DNA from: an uncultured Lachnospiraceae bacterium
Lineage (GTDB): Bacteria; Bacillota; Clostridia; Lachnospirales; Lachnospiraceae
Direction: 5' to 3'
DNA: 19,617 nucleotides
NCBI GenBank assembly: GCA_934402515.1
Contig: CAKRTZ010000044.1
Coordinates: 1 to 19,617 of the forward strand
Shown here piece after piece: positions 6,525 to 15,264 of this stretch; position 1 is the first letter of the stretch, and every line of letters starts with the position of its first letter. A program made the translations under genes and the position numbers. Below the pieces are notes generated by a model. That model searched no databases and was not told where the DNA came from. It was given only the letters and a program-made list of their open reading frames with translations.

Positions 6525-7862
6525 TTATCTCCAGTTAAACGTAATCATTCCATAGATATAAAGAAAGAGGATGGCGGCAGGCACCAGATAGCGGAAAATG
6601 GGGCGCATCCAGTTTCTGACTTTGATACCTTTTCCCGCATTCGCCTCTGCCATAAAGTTTTCCCACCCCCAGCCAAAGGAATTGCTGCAAAACAGGGCAA
6701 GTACCATGGAACCTAAGGGCAGGATGTTGTTGGATACCAGAAAATCCCAGAAATCCAGCCAGGTGGAGCCCTCTGCAAAGGGCTGGAAGTGAATCACACT
6801 AAAGCCTAAAGCTGTGGTCAGGGATAAGAGGAAGATACCAATGCCACAGATGAGACTTCCTTTGGGACGGCTCCACCCCGTCAGTTCCCGCACCATTGCC
6901 AGTATGTTTTCACACACTGCCAGCACGGTGGACATGGAGGCAAATACCATAAAGAGGAAAAACAAGGTGCCCCACCATCGTCCGCCATTCATGTGGTTAA
7001 AGACCGTTGCCATGGTATCAAACAAAAGGCTGGGGCCTGCATTCACTTCCAGTCCATAGGTAAAGCAGGCAGGGAACATAATCAGTCCTGCCACAATTGC
7101 CACGAAGGAATCCAGAATGATGATGTGGGTGGACTCTCCCAGCAGAGCTCTGTCCTTATCGATGTAACTGCCGAAAATCGCCATGGAACCCATGCCAACA
7201 GACAAGGTAAAGAATGCCTGGTTCATTGCCCCTACAATCACCGTACCATTAATCTGACTGAAATCGGGAATCAGATAAAAGGATAACCCCTCCGCCGCTC
7301 CCGGCAGGGTGAAGCTGTGGATGGCAAGCACTGCCATGAGAACCAGAAGTGCGGTCATCATATATTTCGTCACCCGTTCCAGTCCGCCCTGTAAATCAAA
7401 ACAGAGAATCACAAAGGCTGCCACTACCGCTGCCAACAAATATTTCACATTCACAACCGGATCGGAAATCATACTCACGAAACCAAAATTTTCATTCTGC
7501 CCCGTCAGAAATTTCACAAAATAATTGATGATCCATCCTGATACCACGGTATAAAATGCCATCAGGGCAATGTTTCCAAACAATGCCACATAACCATGGA
7601 TATGCCACTTGTGACCCTTTTTCTCCAACTTCTGATACATGTGGATAGGACTTGCCTGTGCCGCCCGTCCCACTGCAAATTCCATGGTCATGGCGGGGAG
7701 TCCTAACAGAATCAGACAGATCACATAGATCAGTACGAATCCGCCTCCTCCATACTGTCCGCACATCCAGGGAAATTTCCACACATTTCCGCATCCGATG
7801 GCACATCCTGCCGAAAGCAGAATAAATCCCAGTCTTGTTCCCAATCGTTCTCTGTTTTCCAT
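6525..7862 (-). CDS. Neurotransmitter:sodium symporter (NSS/SNF) family amino-acid transporter
   Basis: A 445-residue integral membrane protein of the LeuT-fold NSS family, predicted to take up an amino acid (substrate not determinable) with Na+. The signature unwound TM1 is clear: AGCAIGCGNVWKFPW (18-32), with the Asn (N26) that binds sodium in LeuT, followed by the GGGGFVLIYV turn into TM2. TM6 carries NQAFFTLSVGMGS (214-226). Length and hydrophobicity fit 11 membrane spans, as in MhsT and Tyt1, rather than the 12 of LeuT. An Asp (D251, in IIILDSF of TM7) lies near the position that binds chloride in eukaryotic members, as expected for chloride-independent bacterial transporters. The ATG at 7862 has GAGGT upstream. 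It sits between rsmB and rlmN, an unusual place for a transporter. Confidence 0.93.
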   Translation of the reverse strand: MENRERLGTRLGFILLSAGCAIGCGNVWKFPWMCGQYGGGGFVLIYVICLILLGLPAMTMEFAVGRAAQASPIHMYQKLEKKGHKWHIHGYVALFGNIALMAFYTVVSGWIINYFVKFLTGQNENFGFVSMISDPVVNVKYLLAAVVAAFVILCFDLQGGLERVTKYMMTALLVLMAVLAIHSFTLPGAAEGLSFYLIPDFSQINGTVIVGAMNQAFFTLSVGMGSMAIFGSYIDKDRALLGESTHIIILDSFVAIVAGLIMFPACFTYGLEVNAGPSLLFDTMATVFNHMNGGRWWGTLFFLFMVFASMSTVLAVCENILAMVRELTGWSRPKGSLICGIGIFLLSLTTALGFSVIHFQPFAEGSTWLDFWDFLVSNNILPLGSMVLALFCSNSFGWGWENFMAEANAGKGIKVRNWMRPIFRYLVPAAILFLYIYGMITFNWR

Positions 7863-7875
7863 TCTCTACCTCATT

Positions 7876-7897
7876 TATGGGTGTCCCTGCGCCCATA
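7876..7897 (-). other. Imperfect hairpin in the rsmB-symporter gap
   Basis: Eight-base arms (TATGGGCG and CACCCATA on the minus strand) with one mismatch enclose CAGGGA. It lies just upstream of the symporter ribosome binding site in a 61-nt gap. There is no T run, so it is not a terminator. It could modulate symporter translation or be incidental. Confidence 0.25.
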
Positions 7898-7923
7898 CCC
7901 CTCTCTTTACATTTTATCTTTCT

Positions 7924-9270
7924 TTATGCTTTTTTCCGCAGTCTTGCCAGGAAAAATCCATCACAGTCATGGATGCCCGGAAGAAGCTGTAAGTACCCCT
8001 GCTCTGTCGTCTGTCCCTGCAGTATTTCCGGCAGATAAGGATTGAGACTTTCCGTCTCAAAGCCCCAGTGTTCCGTTAAGTACTTTAGCTGTTCCTCATT
8101 TTCTGCCTTGTGGATGGTACAGGTACTGTAAATCAAAAGTCCGCCGGGTTTCACATACCGCCACACCTGGTCTAAAATGCGTCTCTGTAACTCCACCACT
8201 TCCGCCATGTTCTCCTGGGTGATGCGGTATTTGATGTCCCGTTTCTTACCAATAACCCCCAGACCGGAGCAGGGCACATCCGCCAGTACCACATCAAACT
8301 GCTCCACGGCTGTCTCGTCGGCTACCGTGGCATCCCAGGTTTTCACCGTCAGGTTGGTCACTTGTAACCGCTCTGCATTTTCCCGGATCAGTTGGGTTTT
8401 ATAGTCGGTTACATCCCTGGCTTCCACGGTGCCTGCGGTGCCGTTGTACTGCTGTCCCGGAACCTTTCCTGCCACGAAATCCGCGGCGTGAAGGCTCTTT
8501 CCTCCCGGTGCCGCGCACACATCCAGTACCCGTTCTCCACCGGTCAGTCCTGCGATTTCACCCACCAGCATGGAGCTCACATCCTGGACAGTAAACTGTC
8601 CCTCGCCAAACCCCGGAAGATTTCGCAGATTATCCGTTCCCCACAGTTGGTATGCATAGGGAAGATAGGGATGCTGTTTTGCTTTCACTTCTCCCGGTTT
8701 CCAGGAAGCATCCCGCACCCGCACGGTTACCGGATGCACCTCCAGCAGTCCCTGTAAAATCCTTTCTGTCCGTTCTGCTCCCTGTTCTCCGGACAGCAGT
8801 TCCACGATCCATTCCGGCATGGAATACCGGACGGAAAGTGTCTGCAATGGTTCTTTTTCCGGATCAGGATAAGAGATGGTATCTTTTCCCCGTATCACAC
8901 TGCGAAGGACGCCGTTGACGAAACCTTTTAAGCTGGCAAACTTATGTCTGCCAGCCAGTTTCACTGCCTCATTACAAACGGCAAAATCCGCGGCCTGCTC
9001 CATATAGAGAATCTGATAGACACTCATACGCAGCAGACAGCGGATGAAGGGCTTCATCTTTCGTACCGGGACCTTGGAAAACTGGTTCAGCACATAGTCT
9101 AATTCAATGCGCCGCTCCAGTGTTCCCTCGGTCACTCTTTTCAGGAAAGCCTTATCCCGGCTTTCCATGTAATCATATTTATCCAAGACCTGCCGGATAA
9201 GGACGTTACTGTATTCCTCGCCCTTTTCCACCGCCAGCAGAATCTCCAATGCAAGTTCTCTGGTATCCAC
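7924..9270 (-). CDS. rsmB: 16S rRNA (cytosine-967-C5)-methyltransferase RsmB
   Basis: RsmB (Sun/Fmu) makes m5C967 in 16S rRNA using SAM. The 448 residues show an N-terminal NusB-like RNA-binding domain (about 1-140, with LAVEKGEEYSN and FVNGVLR) and a Rossmann methyltransferase. SAM motif I is VLDVCAAPGGKS (about 247-258). Motif IV, DVPCSGLGVIGKKRD (about 330-345), and motif VI, YSTCTIHKAENE (about 380), carry the two catalytic cysteines. The start is GTG at 9270 (VDTRELALEIL), because AAAGGAG lies 6 nt upstream and the sequence matches the usual RsmB N-terminus. The frame stays open upstream to 9399, but that part overlaps the 3' end of the zinc peptidase gene and is Cys/Pro-rich nonsense. 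It is 11 nt from the upstream gene and 61 nt from the downstream symporter. Confidence 0.95.
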   Translation of the reverse strand: MDTRELALEILLAVEKGEEYSNVLIRQVLDKYDYMESRDKAFLKRVTEGTLERRIELDYVLNQFSKVPVRKMKPFIRCLLRMSVYQILYMEQAADFAVCNEAVKLAGRHKFASLKGFVNGVLRSVIRGKDTISYPDPEKEPLQTLSVRYSMPEWIVELLSGEQGAERTERILQGLLEVHPVTVRVRDASWKPGEVKAKQHPYLPYAYQLWGTDNLRNLPGFGEGQFTVQDVSSMLVGEIAGLTGGERVLDVCAAPGGKSLHAADFVAGKVPGQQYNGTAGTVEARDVTDYKTQLIRENAERLQVTNLTVKTWDATVADETAVEQFDVVLADVPCSGLGVIGKKRDIKYRITQENMAEVVELQRRILDQVWRYVKPGGLLIYSTCTIHKAENEEQLKYLTEHWGFETESLNPYLPEILQGQTTEQGYLQLLPGIHDCDGFFLARLRKKA

Positions 9271-9276
9271 AAATTT

Positions 9277-9283
9277 CTCCTTT
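9277..9283 (-). promoter_or_regulatory. Ribosome binding site deciding the GTG start of rsmB
   Basis: AAAGGAG lies 6 nt upstream of the GTG at 9270 and overlaps the stop codon of the preceding gene, suggesting coupled translation. Confidence 0.7.
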
Positions 9284-9977
9284 AGTCTCTTCTCCTGCTG
9301 CCCGCACCGGAAATCATAATCAGACGGAGTAACTGCAGGATGGAACTTGCAGCAGCTGCCACATAGGTAAGGGCTGCTGCCTGCAGGACTTTTCTGCATT
9401 TCACCATCTCGTCTCCCTGGAGCATGCCAAATTTGCGAAGCATATCCAGACCACGGTTGGATGCGTCAAACTCCACAGGAAGGGTCACAAGCTGGAACAG
9501 GACACCGAAGGAGAAAACCACCACGCCCACGGTTGCCAGCACACTTCCGGAGCCACCGAAAATCAGTCCCAGAATCACAATCCACAAACCGTAACGGCTG
9601 CCGATATTGGCAGCAGGAACCAGCTTGGAACGGATTTGCAGGGGGCGATACCCCTGGGCATGCTGAACCGCATGACCGCACTCATGGGCTGCTACTCCCA
9701 ATGCAGCCACGGAATTGGAGGCATAAACTGCATCGGATAAACGCAGCACCTTCGCCGTGGGATCATAATGATCTGTCAGTTCTCCGCGGACATGCTCCAC
9801 TTTCACATCAAAGATTCCCATATAGTTTAACATTTTCTCAGCTGCCTCTGCTCCCGTCCATCCCATCAGTGATGCGACTTTTGCATATTTTCTGTAGGTA
9901 GACTGTACATTGGCACTGGCAATCATGCAGATAATCGCACCGATCATTACCAGAATATAGGTTGCATCATAAAACAT
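9282..9977 (-). CDS. Membrane zinc metallopeptidase (YugP-like, neutral zinc peptidase family 2)
   Basis: A 231-residue membrane protein of the Zn_peptidase_2 family (Bacillus YugP type). It has a hydrophobic N-terminus (TYILVMIGAIICMIAS), the zinc-protease helix AAHECGHAVQHA (HExxH form HECGH, about 97-101), and two further hydrophobic segments (about 129-165, LWIVILGLIFGGSG and VLATVGVVVFSFG). The LPVEFDASNRG segment likely supplies the third zinc ligand region (FDAS), and a hydrophobic C-terminal helix ends in SGAGSRRRD. Its substrate is not known in the family. The ATG at 9977 has GGAGG 8 nt upstream. It lies between fmt (18 nt) and rsmB (11 nt), the standard Clostridia position, which suggests a housekeeping role in membrane protein or envelope quality control; that is inference. 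Confidence 0.92.
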   Translation of the reverse strand: MFYDATYILVMIGAIICMIASANVQSTYRKYAKVASLMGWTGAEAAEKMLNYMGIFDVKVEHVRGELTDHYDPTAKVLRLSDAVYASNSVAALGVAAHECGHAVQHAQGYRPLQIRSKLVPAANIGSRYGLWIVILGLIFGGSGSVLATVGVVVFSFGVLFQLVTLPVEFDASNRGLDMLRKFGMLQGDEMVKCRKVLQAAALTYVAAAASSILQLLRLIMISGAGSRRRD

Positions 9978-9995
9978 CGCTTTAACCTCCTATTA

Positions 9996-10931
9996 CTACT
10001 GCTCCAGTTTTTCCCCGGTTTCCATATGGACACCCAGCAGGAAATCCTTCACTGCCATTCGTTTCTTTCCTTCTAACTGCACACTGGTCACCTGAAGCTG
10101 TCCCTCTCCGGTCTGCACCGTAAAGGAATCTTTGGCCACCTCCGTGATTTCTCCGGGTTCTCCTTTTGTGTTTTCCTGGAATAAAGGCTTTGCCTCCCAG
10201 ATTTTCAACTGTTTGCCATGATAACGGCAAAAGCAGCTGGGCCAGGAATTTAACCCCCGAATCTGTCGATCCAGTTCCACTGCGGTTCTGTGAAAATCCA
10301 GTTTTCCCATGGACTTTTCAATTTTGCCCACATGAGTCGCCAGCTTCTCGTCCTGGGGAACCGGTGTCAGTTCTCCCGCCTCAATTTTCGGAAGTGCTTC
10401 CACGATCAATCTTGCCCCTTCTTCCATCAGCTTATCAAACAGGCTGTCTCCGGTATCGGTGTCCAGGATGGGAACTCTGCTTTGCAACAGAATGTCGCCG
10501 TCATCCAGTCCCACACCCATCTGCATGATGGTAATGCCGGTTTCTTTTTCACCGTCCAGAATGGACCACTGAATCGGTGCTGCTCCCCGGTATTTAGGTA
10601 ACAGGGAGGCATGGATATTCACACAGCCGAAACGGGGCATCTCTAAGATTTCTCTGGATAAAATCTGTCCAAAAGCGGCTACCACGAAGATATCTGCCGG
10701 GTAAGCCCTTAACTGTTCCACTGCTTCCGGACGTTTGATGCGCTCCGGCTGCAGCACCGGAATGCTATGCTGTAACGCCACCTCTTTGACGGGGGGCGGA
10801 AGCAGTTTATCACTGCGTCCCTTCGCCTTATCCGGCTGGGTCACCACTGCCACTACTTCATGTCCGGCTTTTACGATGGCCTCCAATGCTGCTGCCGCAA
10901 AATCCGGAGTTCCCATAAAGATTACTTTCAT
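9996..10931 (-). CDS. fmt: Methionyl-tRNA formyltransferase Fmt
   Basis: Transfers a formyl group from 10-formyl-tetrahydrofolate to Met-tRNA(fMet) for initiation. The 311 residues begin MKVIFMGTPDFA, the typical N-terminus. The formyltransferase motif SLLPKYRGAAPIQW (109-122) is intact, with catalytic N105 and H107 in VNIHAS and D143 in GLDDGD. The C-terminal OB-like tRNA-binding domain runs from about 205 to the end (GQLQVTSVQLEGKKRM). The gene lies 11 nt after def and 18 nt before the zinc peptidase. The def-fmt pairing puts addition and removal of the formyl group under one transcript, as in most bacteria. Confidence 0.98.
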   Translation of the reverse strand: MKVIFMGTPDFAAAALEAIVKAGHEVVAVVTQPDKAKGRSDKLLPPPVKEVALQHSIPVLQPERIKRPEAVEQLRAYPADIFVVAAFGQILSREILEMPRFGCVNIHASLLPKYRGAAPIQWSILDGEKETGITIMQMGVGLDDGDILLQSRVPILDTDTGDSLFDKLMEEGARLIVEALPKIEAGELTPVPQDEKLATHVGKIEKSMGKLDFHRTAVELDRQIRGLNSWPSCFCRYHGKQLKIWEAKPLFQENTKGEPGEITEVAKDSFTVQTGEGQLQVTSVQLEGKKRMAVKDFLLGVHMETGEKLEQ

Positions 10932-10942
10932 TCTTCTTCCAC

Positions 10943-11428
10943 CTATTCTTCGCTGTTTTCCATCAGTTCCCGGTTGTCCACCAGATGTCCCTGCACTTTT
11001 TCCACATAGAGGTGTCCGTCCAGATGATCCAGTTCATGGCAGAATGCTCTCGCCAGAAGCTCTGTGCCTTCCAGTTCAATGGGGTTCATGTTGCGATCCA
11101 GTGCCGCCACTTTCACATAGTTGGGGCGGGTGACGATACCGCTTTTGCCCGGGATACTCAGACATCCTTCGTAGCCAGTCTGCTCACCGTCACTCTCAAT
11201 AATCCGGGGATTGATTAACACCAGTAAATCCTCGCCGGTGGTGTCAATGACCACAATCCGCTTTAAAATTCCAACCTGAGGCGCTGCCAGTCCCACACCA
11301 TTGGCGTCATACAGCGTCTCAATCATATCATCGATCAGCTGACTGGTGCGCTCTGTCATTTCCTTTACTTCTTTACAGGGCTTCTCCAGTACGGCGTCAC
11401 CCATTTCTCTGATTGTTCTGATTGCCAT
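10943..11428 (-). CDS. def: Peptide deformylase Def
   Basis: Removes the N-formyl group from nascent proteins. The 161 residues carry the three family motifs: GVGLAAPQVG (44-53), EGCLSIPG (87-94, metal ligand C89) and HELDH (131-135, two metal-binding His and catalytic Glu). These fit a single-metal (usually iron) enzyme. The start is the ATG at 11428 (MAIRTIREMG), with AGGAGG 7 nt upstream. A further in-frame ATG at 11461 would add 11 residues, including the priA stop region, and lacks a ribosome binding site, so it is not used. There is a 22-nt gap from priA. Confidence 0.97.
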   Translation of the reverse strand: MAIRTIREMGDAVLEKPCKEVKEMTERTSQLIDDMIETLYDANGVGLAAPQVGILKRIVVIDTTGEDLLVLINPRIIESDGEQTGYEGCLSIPGKSGIVTRPNYVKVAALDRNMNPIELEGTELLARAFCHELDHLDGHLYVEKVQGHLVDNRELMENSEE

Positions 11429-11435
11429 GTTTTTT

Positions 11436-11441
11436 CCTCCT
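11436..11441 (-). promoter_or_regulatory. Ribosome binding site deciding the def start
   Basis: AGGAGG lies 7 nt upstream of the ATG at 11428, in the gap after priA. It selects this start over the longer frame. Confidence 0.75.
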
Positions 11442-11450
11442 GCCGTGATG

Positions 11451-13682
11451 CTAATACACATGCATGGGGTCTAAGTCAAATTGAATCGTTCTGTTCTGGG
11501 AAGGATTTGCCTCCTGCCAGGATTCTATCTGCTCTCTGATCTGTGCAAGTGTTTCCGTCTTCCGGCTTTTTATATAAAATACGAAACGATACACATCATT
11601 CACTTTTCCGATGGCTGCCTCAGAAGGCCCCACCAGTATCATATTATGACCGGAAAATCGGTTTTTGACAAGTGCCGCCAGCGTTTCTGCCGATTCTTTT
11701 CCGTTTTTTTCATTCCGGTCAGCAACCATGACTGCCATGAGATGCGCCACCGGCGGATACATCATCAGATCCCGGTACAAAATCTCTTCCTCATAAAAGC
11801 CCTCGTAGTCCTGGTTTGCGGCGTGGACGATGCTGTAATGCTCCGGCTGGTAGGTCTGGATGACCACCTCTCCCGGCAGTTCTCCCCGTCCTGCCCGTCC
11901 TGCCGCCTGGGTGAGGAGTTGGAAAGTGCGTTCTCCCGCCCGATAATCTGCGGCAAAGAGGGACATATCCGCTGCCAGCACTCCCACCAGGGTCACTTTG
12001 GGAAAATCGTGTCCCTTTACAATCATCTGGGTGCCTAACAAAATATCTGCCTCCTGTCTGGCAAAGGCAGACAAAATCTTCTCATAGCTTTCCTTGGTGC
12101 GGGTGGTGTCCGCATCCATGCGGAGAATTCTTGCCCCCGGATAGCGGATTTTCAACTGTTCCTCAATCTGCTGGGTGCCCGCCTTAAATCCTGCGATATA
12201 GGGGGAGCCGCATTGGGGACATTTCTTCACTGCAGGCTGTTCATAACCACAGTAATGGCATTTTAAGATGCCTCCCCGGTGCTCCGACAGGGACACATCA
12301 CAGTGTGGACATTTTAACACCAGTCCGCAGGAACGGCAGGAAATAAACCCGGCATAGCCCCGGCGATTTAAAAACAACATCATCTGTTCCTTTTTCTTCA
12401 GACGATCTTCCATCAGCTGTTGAAGTTGTCTGCTGAAAATAGAACGGTTTCCCTCTCTTAATTCTTCCCGCAAATCCACAATCTGAACCGTAGGCAGTGT
12501 TCCTCCTGTCAGCCGTTCCTTTAAGGTAAAAAGCTGATAGGTGCCGTTTTTTGCCCGGTAGTAGGATTCCAGGGAGGGGGTAGCGGAGCCTAACACCACA
12601 CTGGCACCACACATCCGCGCCAGTTCCACCGCCGTTTCCCTGGCGTGATACCGGGGCATCGTCTCGCTCTTGTAGCTGGACTCATGCTCCTCGTCCATAA
12701 TAATCAGTCCCAGATTGGGAAAAGGGGTAAACAGGGCAGAACGGGGCCCGATAATCACATCCACCTCTCCCCGTCTGGCACGCTCGCACTGGTCGTACTT
12801 TTCTCCGGCGGAAAGAGTGGAATTCATCACGGATACCCGGTCTCCAAACCGGCTGTAAAACCGGGACAGTGTCTGGTAAGTCAGGGCAATTTCAGGAATC
12901 AGCACGATGGCCTGTTTTCCCCGTTTTAGGATTTCTTCAATTAACCCCATGTAGACTTCCGTTTTTCCACTTCCGGTAATACCGTGAATGAGATAGGTGT
13001 CGGGATGCCCGCCATCAAAATCTGCCAGCACCTTATCCACAATCTGCTGCTGTGCCATGCTTAACGCTTTCCTCTCGGTAGGCAGGGTGTGCATGACGTC
13101 CACCGGGTTGCGGAGCCTGTTGGTCACTTCCACCTGAAGTACCTGCTCCTTCTCCAGACTGCGGATGGTAGGCAGGGAAATCTGTAACTGCCCCGTCACC
13201 CAGGTGTAGGGCAGAGTTTCGTTTTCTTCCAGCTCCCGCACCAGCCTGGCTTTTGCCGTCTGGTGTTTCCGCTCATACTCTCCATAAAGGGCCTGTGCCT
13301 GTTTCGGTGTCACAAGACGGCGGATCGTGCGCTCCTGTATCTCTTTCGTTTTCTGGCGGGCAGACAGTACGTTTTTTAACGCCATAATCATGGTACAGCC
13401 ATAGGTCTGGCGCATCCATGCCGCCAGTCGGATCTGGGTACTTTCCACTGTCGCCTGTTTTTCTGCCACACTGTGAATTTCTTTGCATTTTTCCGGTGCA
13501 AAACCCGGATGGTCTGTCAGTTCCAACACATAGCCCTGGCGCAGGGTATTTCCTGCCCCAAAGGGAATGTTCACACAGACCCCCGGTTTGACTGTATCAG
13601 TCAGTGTCTCCGGTATCTTATAGGTAAAAGGTCTATCCACCTTCTCATGGGAAATATCCACGATGATTTTGGCGAATTGCAA
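11451..13682 (-). CDS. priA: Primosomal replication-restart helicase PriA
   Basis: A 3'-to-5' superfamily 2 helicase that recognises stalled forks and reloads the replicative helicase. The 743 residues contain the N-terminal DNA 3'-end-binding domain (begins QFAKIIVDISHEKVDRPF), Walker A GITGSGKTEVYM (about 235-246) and a DEEH Walker B box (about 329). Eight cysteines sit in four CxxC pairs within the zinc-binding insert (about 445-495: CRSC, CPHC, CHYC, CPQC). Helicase motifs LLGTQMIVKGHDFP and QAAGRAGRG follow. The start appears to be TTG at 13682, with GAGGA about 7 nt upstream; no in-frame ATG lies nearby and the conserved N-terminus begins here. There is a 22-nt gap from murE and 22 nt to def. 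Confidence 0.96.
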   Translation of the reverse strand: MQFAKIIVDISHEKVDRPFTYKIPETLTDTVKPGVCVNIPFGAGNTLRQGYVLELTDHPGFAPEKCKEIHSVAEKQATVESTQIRLAAWMRQTYGCTMIMALKNVLSARQKTKEIQERTIRRLVTPKQAQALYGEYERKHQTAKARLVRELEENETLPYTWVTGQLQISLPTIRSLEKEQVLQVEVTNRLRNPVDVMHTLPTERKALSMAQQQIVDKVLADFDGGHPDTYLIHGITGSGKTEVYMGLIEEILKRGKQAIVLIPEIALTYQTLSRFYSRFGDRVSVMNSTLSAGEKYDQCERARRGEVDVIIGPRSALFTPFPNLGLIIMDEEHESSYKSETMPRYHARETAVELARMCGASVVLGSATPSLESYYRAKNGTYQLFTLKERLTGGTLPTVQIVDLREELREGNRSIFSRQLQQLMEDRLKKKEQMMLFLNRRGYAGFISCRSCGLVLKCPHCDVSLSEHRGGILKCHYCGYEQPAVKKCPQCGSPYIAGFKAGTQQIEEQLKIRYPGARILRMDADTTRTKESYEKILSAFARQEADILLGTQMIVKGHDFPKVTLVGVLAADMSLFAADYRAGERTFQLLTQAAGRAGRGELPGEVVIQTYQPEHYSIVHAANQDYEGFYEEEILYRDLMMYPPVAHLMAVMVADRNEKNGKESAETLAALVKNRFSGHNMILVGPSEAAIGKVNDVYRFVFYIKSRKTETLAQIREQIESWQEANPSQNRTIQFDLDPMHVY

Positions 13683-13689
13683 TGTTTCT

Positions 13690-13694
13690 TCCTC
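13690..13694 (-). promoter_or_regulatory. Ribosome binding site for the TTG start of priA
   Basis: GAGGA lies 7 nt upstream of the TTG at 13682 in the short murE-priA gap. It is weaker than the sites of its neighbours, which may lower PriA output. Confidence 0.5.
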
Positions 13695-13704
13695 GTTTCT
13701 AAAA

Positions 13705-15198
13705 TTAGTGTCCCATGAGGTGTTCCTCTTTCAGAATCTCCTGAATGAGAACCCGTTCATCCATGGGATAGAAAACGCCTTTGATTTCCTGGTAGTCCTC
13801 ATGGCCTTTTCCTGCCAGAATCACAATATCTCCCGGCTCCCCGTGGGTAATGCAGTAGCGGATAGCCTCCTTCCGGTCGCAAATCTCCACATACTTTCCC
13901 TCGGTGCGCCCGATGCCGGTTTTGATGTCGTCAATAATCGCCTGGGGCTCCTCGTCTCTGGGGTTATCGGAGGTGATGACCGTCAAATCTGCCAGCTTGC
14001 CACTTACCTCTCCCATCTCATAGCGGCGCAGCTTGGAGCGGTTTCCACCACAGCCGAACATGCAGACCAGACGATGGGGATGATATTCCTTCAAGGTCGT
14101 CAACAGGCTTTCCAGTGCCATGGCGTTGTGGGCATAGTCAATCATCAGGGTAAAGTCGTCAGAAACCTTCACCATCTCAATGCGGCCCTTCACATGGGCT
14201 TTTAACAGTGCCTCTTTGATGGTTTCCTCCGGTACCTGGAAATGACGGCAGATGGCAATGGCTGTCAGGGCATTGTACACACTGAATCTGCCGGGAGTGG
14301 CAATCTCCACATCCATGTTTAGCAGCCCATTTACATGGAATGCAACGCCCAGAGAACCGGGGCGGTGAGTCAATTGTAAATCCGATGCCCACAAATCCGG
14401 TGTGGACGCTCCATCCCTTCCAATGCCATAGGTTTCCAGTTTACAGGTGTGTCCTTCCATCACCTGCCACAGATACTCGCTGTCCAGGTTGGCAATTCCC
14501 ACCTTGCACTGCTTAAAAAGCAGCCCTTTGCAGGCAATGTATTCCTCCATGGAGGCATGTTCGTTGGGGCCGATATGATCCGGTTCCAGATTTGTAAAAA
14601 TACCATAATCAAAAGTAAATCCCTGGGTACGGTGCAGCATCAGTCCCTGGGAGGAAACTTCCATGACCACCGTATCACAGCCCGCATCCACCATCTGGGC
14701 AAAATAGTCCTGAAGCATATAGGATTCCGGTGTGGTGTTGTGGGCGGGAATGTGTTTCTCGCCGATAATTGCCTCAATGGTTCCCACCAGTCCTACTTTA
14801 TGTCCCGCATGTTCCAGAATGGATTTCACAAGATAGGTGGTGGTGGTTTTTCCCTTGGTTCCGGTGATGCCAATGGTGGTCAGCTTTCTTGCAGGATGCC
14901 CAAACCAGGCGGCAGAAATAAATGCCATAGCGTAACGGGTGTCCTCCACCCGGATGACGGTGATACCGCTCTCCAGAACTTCCTTGGGTAATTCCCTGGA
15001 AACCACCAGCACCGCAGCTCCCTTTTCCACCGCCTCCATGGCTTTGCTGTGACCATCAAAATTTGCCCCCACGATACACAGAAACAGGCAGTCCTTACAC
15101 AGCTTACGGGAGTCATTGACGACTGCCGCAACTTCTCTTTCTGTATTTCCTGCCTCACAGCGATATTCTAATCCTTCCAGTAATTGTTCTAATTTCAT
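13705..15198 (-). CDS. murE: UDP-MurNAc-L-Ala-D-Glu:meso-diaminopimelate ligase MurE
   Basis: Adds the third stem-peptide residue to the cytoplasmic peptidoglycan precursor, using ATP. The 497 residues show the Mur ligase P-loop GITGTKGKTTTTYL (about 105-118), the central-domain HNTTPES and MEVSSQGL motifs, and a lysine in IACKGLLF that fits the carbamylated active-site Lys. The C-terminal TSDNPRDEE (about 407-415) carries the DNPR motif that marks meso-DAP specificity, as opposed to lysine-adding MurE. The ATG at 15198 has AAGGAGG 5 nt upstream and gives the usual N-terminus MKLEQLLEGL. A longer open frame to 15354 runs through the promoter and leader and is not used. murE is the first gene of the long operon, 22 nt before priA. 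Confidence 0.97.
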   Translation of the reverse strand: MKLEQLLEGLEYRCEAGNTEREVAAVVNDSRKLCKDCLFLCIVGANFDGHSKAMEAVEKGAAVLVVSRELPKEVLESGITVIRVEDTRYAMAFISAAWFGHPARKLTTIGITGTKGKTTTTYLVKSILEHAGHKVGLVGTIEAIIGEKHIPAHNTTPESYMLQDYFAQMVDAGCDTVVMEVSSQGLMLHRTQGFTFDYGIFTNLEPDHIGPNEHASMEEYIACKGLLFKQCKVGIANLDSEYLWQVMEGHTCKLETYGIGRDGASTPDLWASDLQLTHRPGSLGVAFHVNGLLNMDVEIATPGRFSVYNALTAIAICRHFQVPEETIKEALLKAHVKGRIEMVKVSDDFTLMIDYAHNAMALESLLTTLKEYHPHRLVCMFGCGGNRSKLRRYEMGEVSGKLADLTVITSDNPRDEEPQAIIDDIKTGIGRTEGKYVEICDRKEAIRYCITHGEPGDIVILAGKGHEDYQEIKGVFYPMDERVLIQEILKEEHLMGH

Positions 15199-15203
15199 TG
15201 TCC

Positions 15204-15210
15204 CCTCCTT
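15204..15210 (-). promoter_or_regulatory. Ribosome binding site deciding the murE start
   Basis: A full AAGGAGG lies 5 nt before the ATG at 15198. It rules out the upstream in-frame start at 15354. Confidence 0.8.
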
Positions 15211-15264
15211 GCTGTTCACCCCTGCCTTGTTCCAATATTCATTCGCTGAGTGAACGTTATCTCT

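Noticed and set aside
7905..7925. Possible -10 box (TAAAAT) upstream of the symporter
   Set aside because: No matching -35 element and the region is simply A-rich. Co-transcription from rsmB is the simpler reading.
9271..9399. N-terminal extension of rsmB
   Set aside because: It overlaps the 3' end of the zinc peptidase gene and has no homologous character. The GTG at 9270 has an AAAGGAG and gives the family N-terminus.
11429..11461. Longer def start overlapping the end of priA
   Set aside because: No ribosome binding site. The internal ATG at 11428 has AGGAGG and matches deformylase N-termini.
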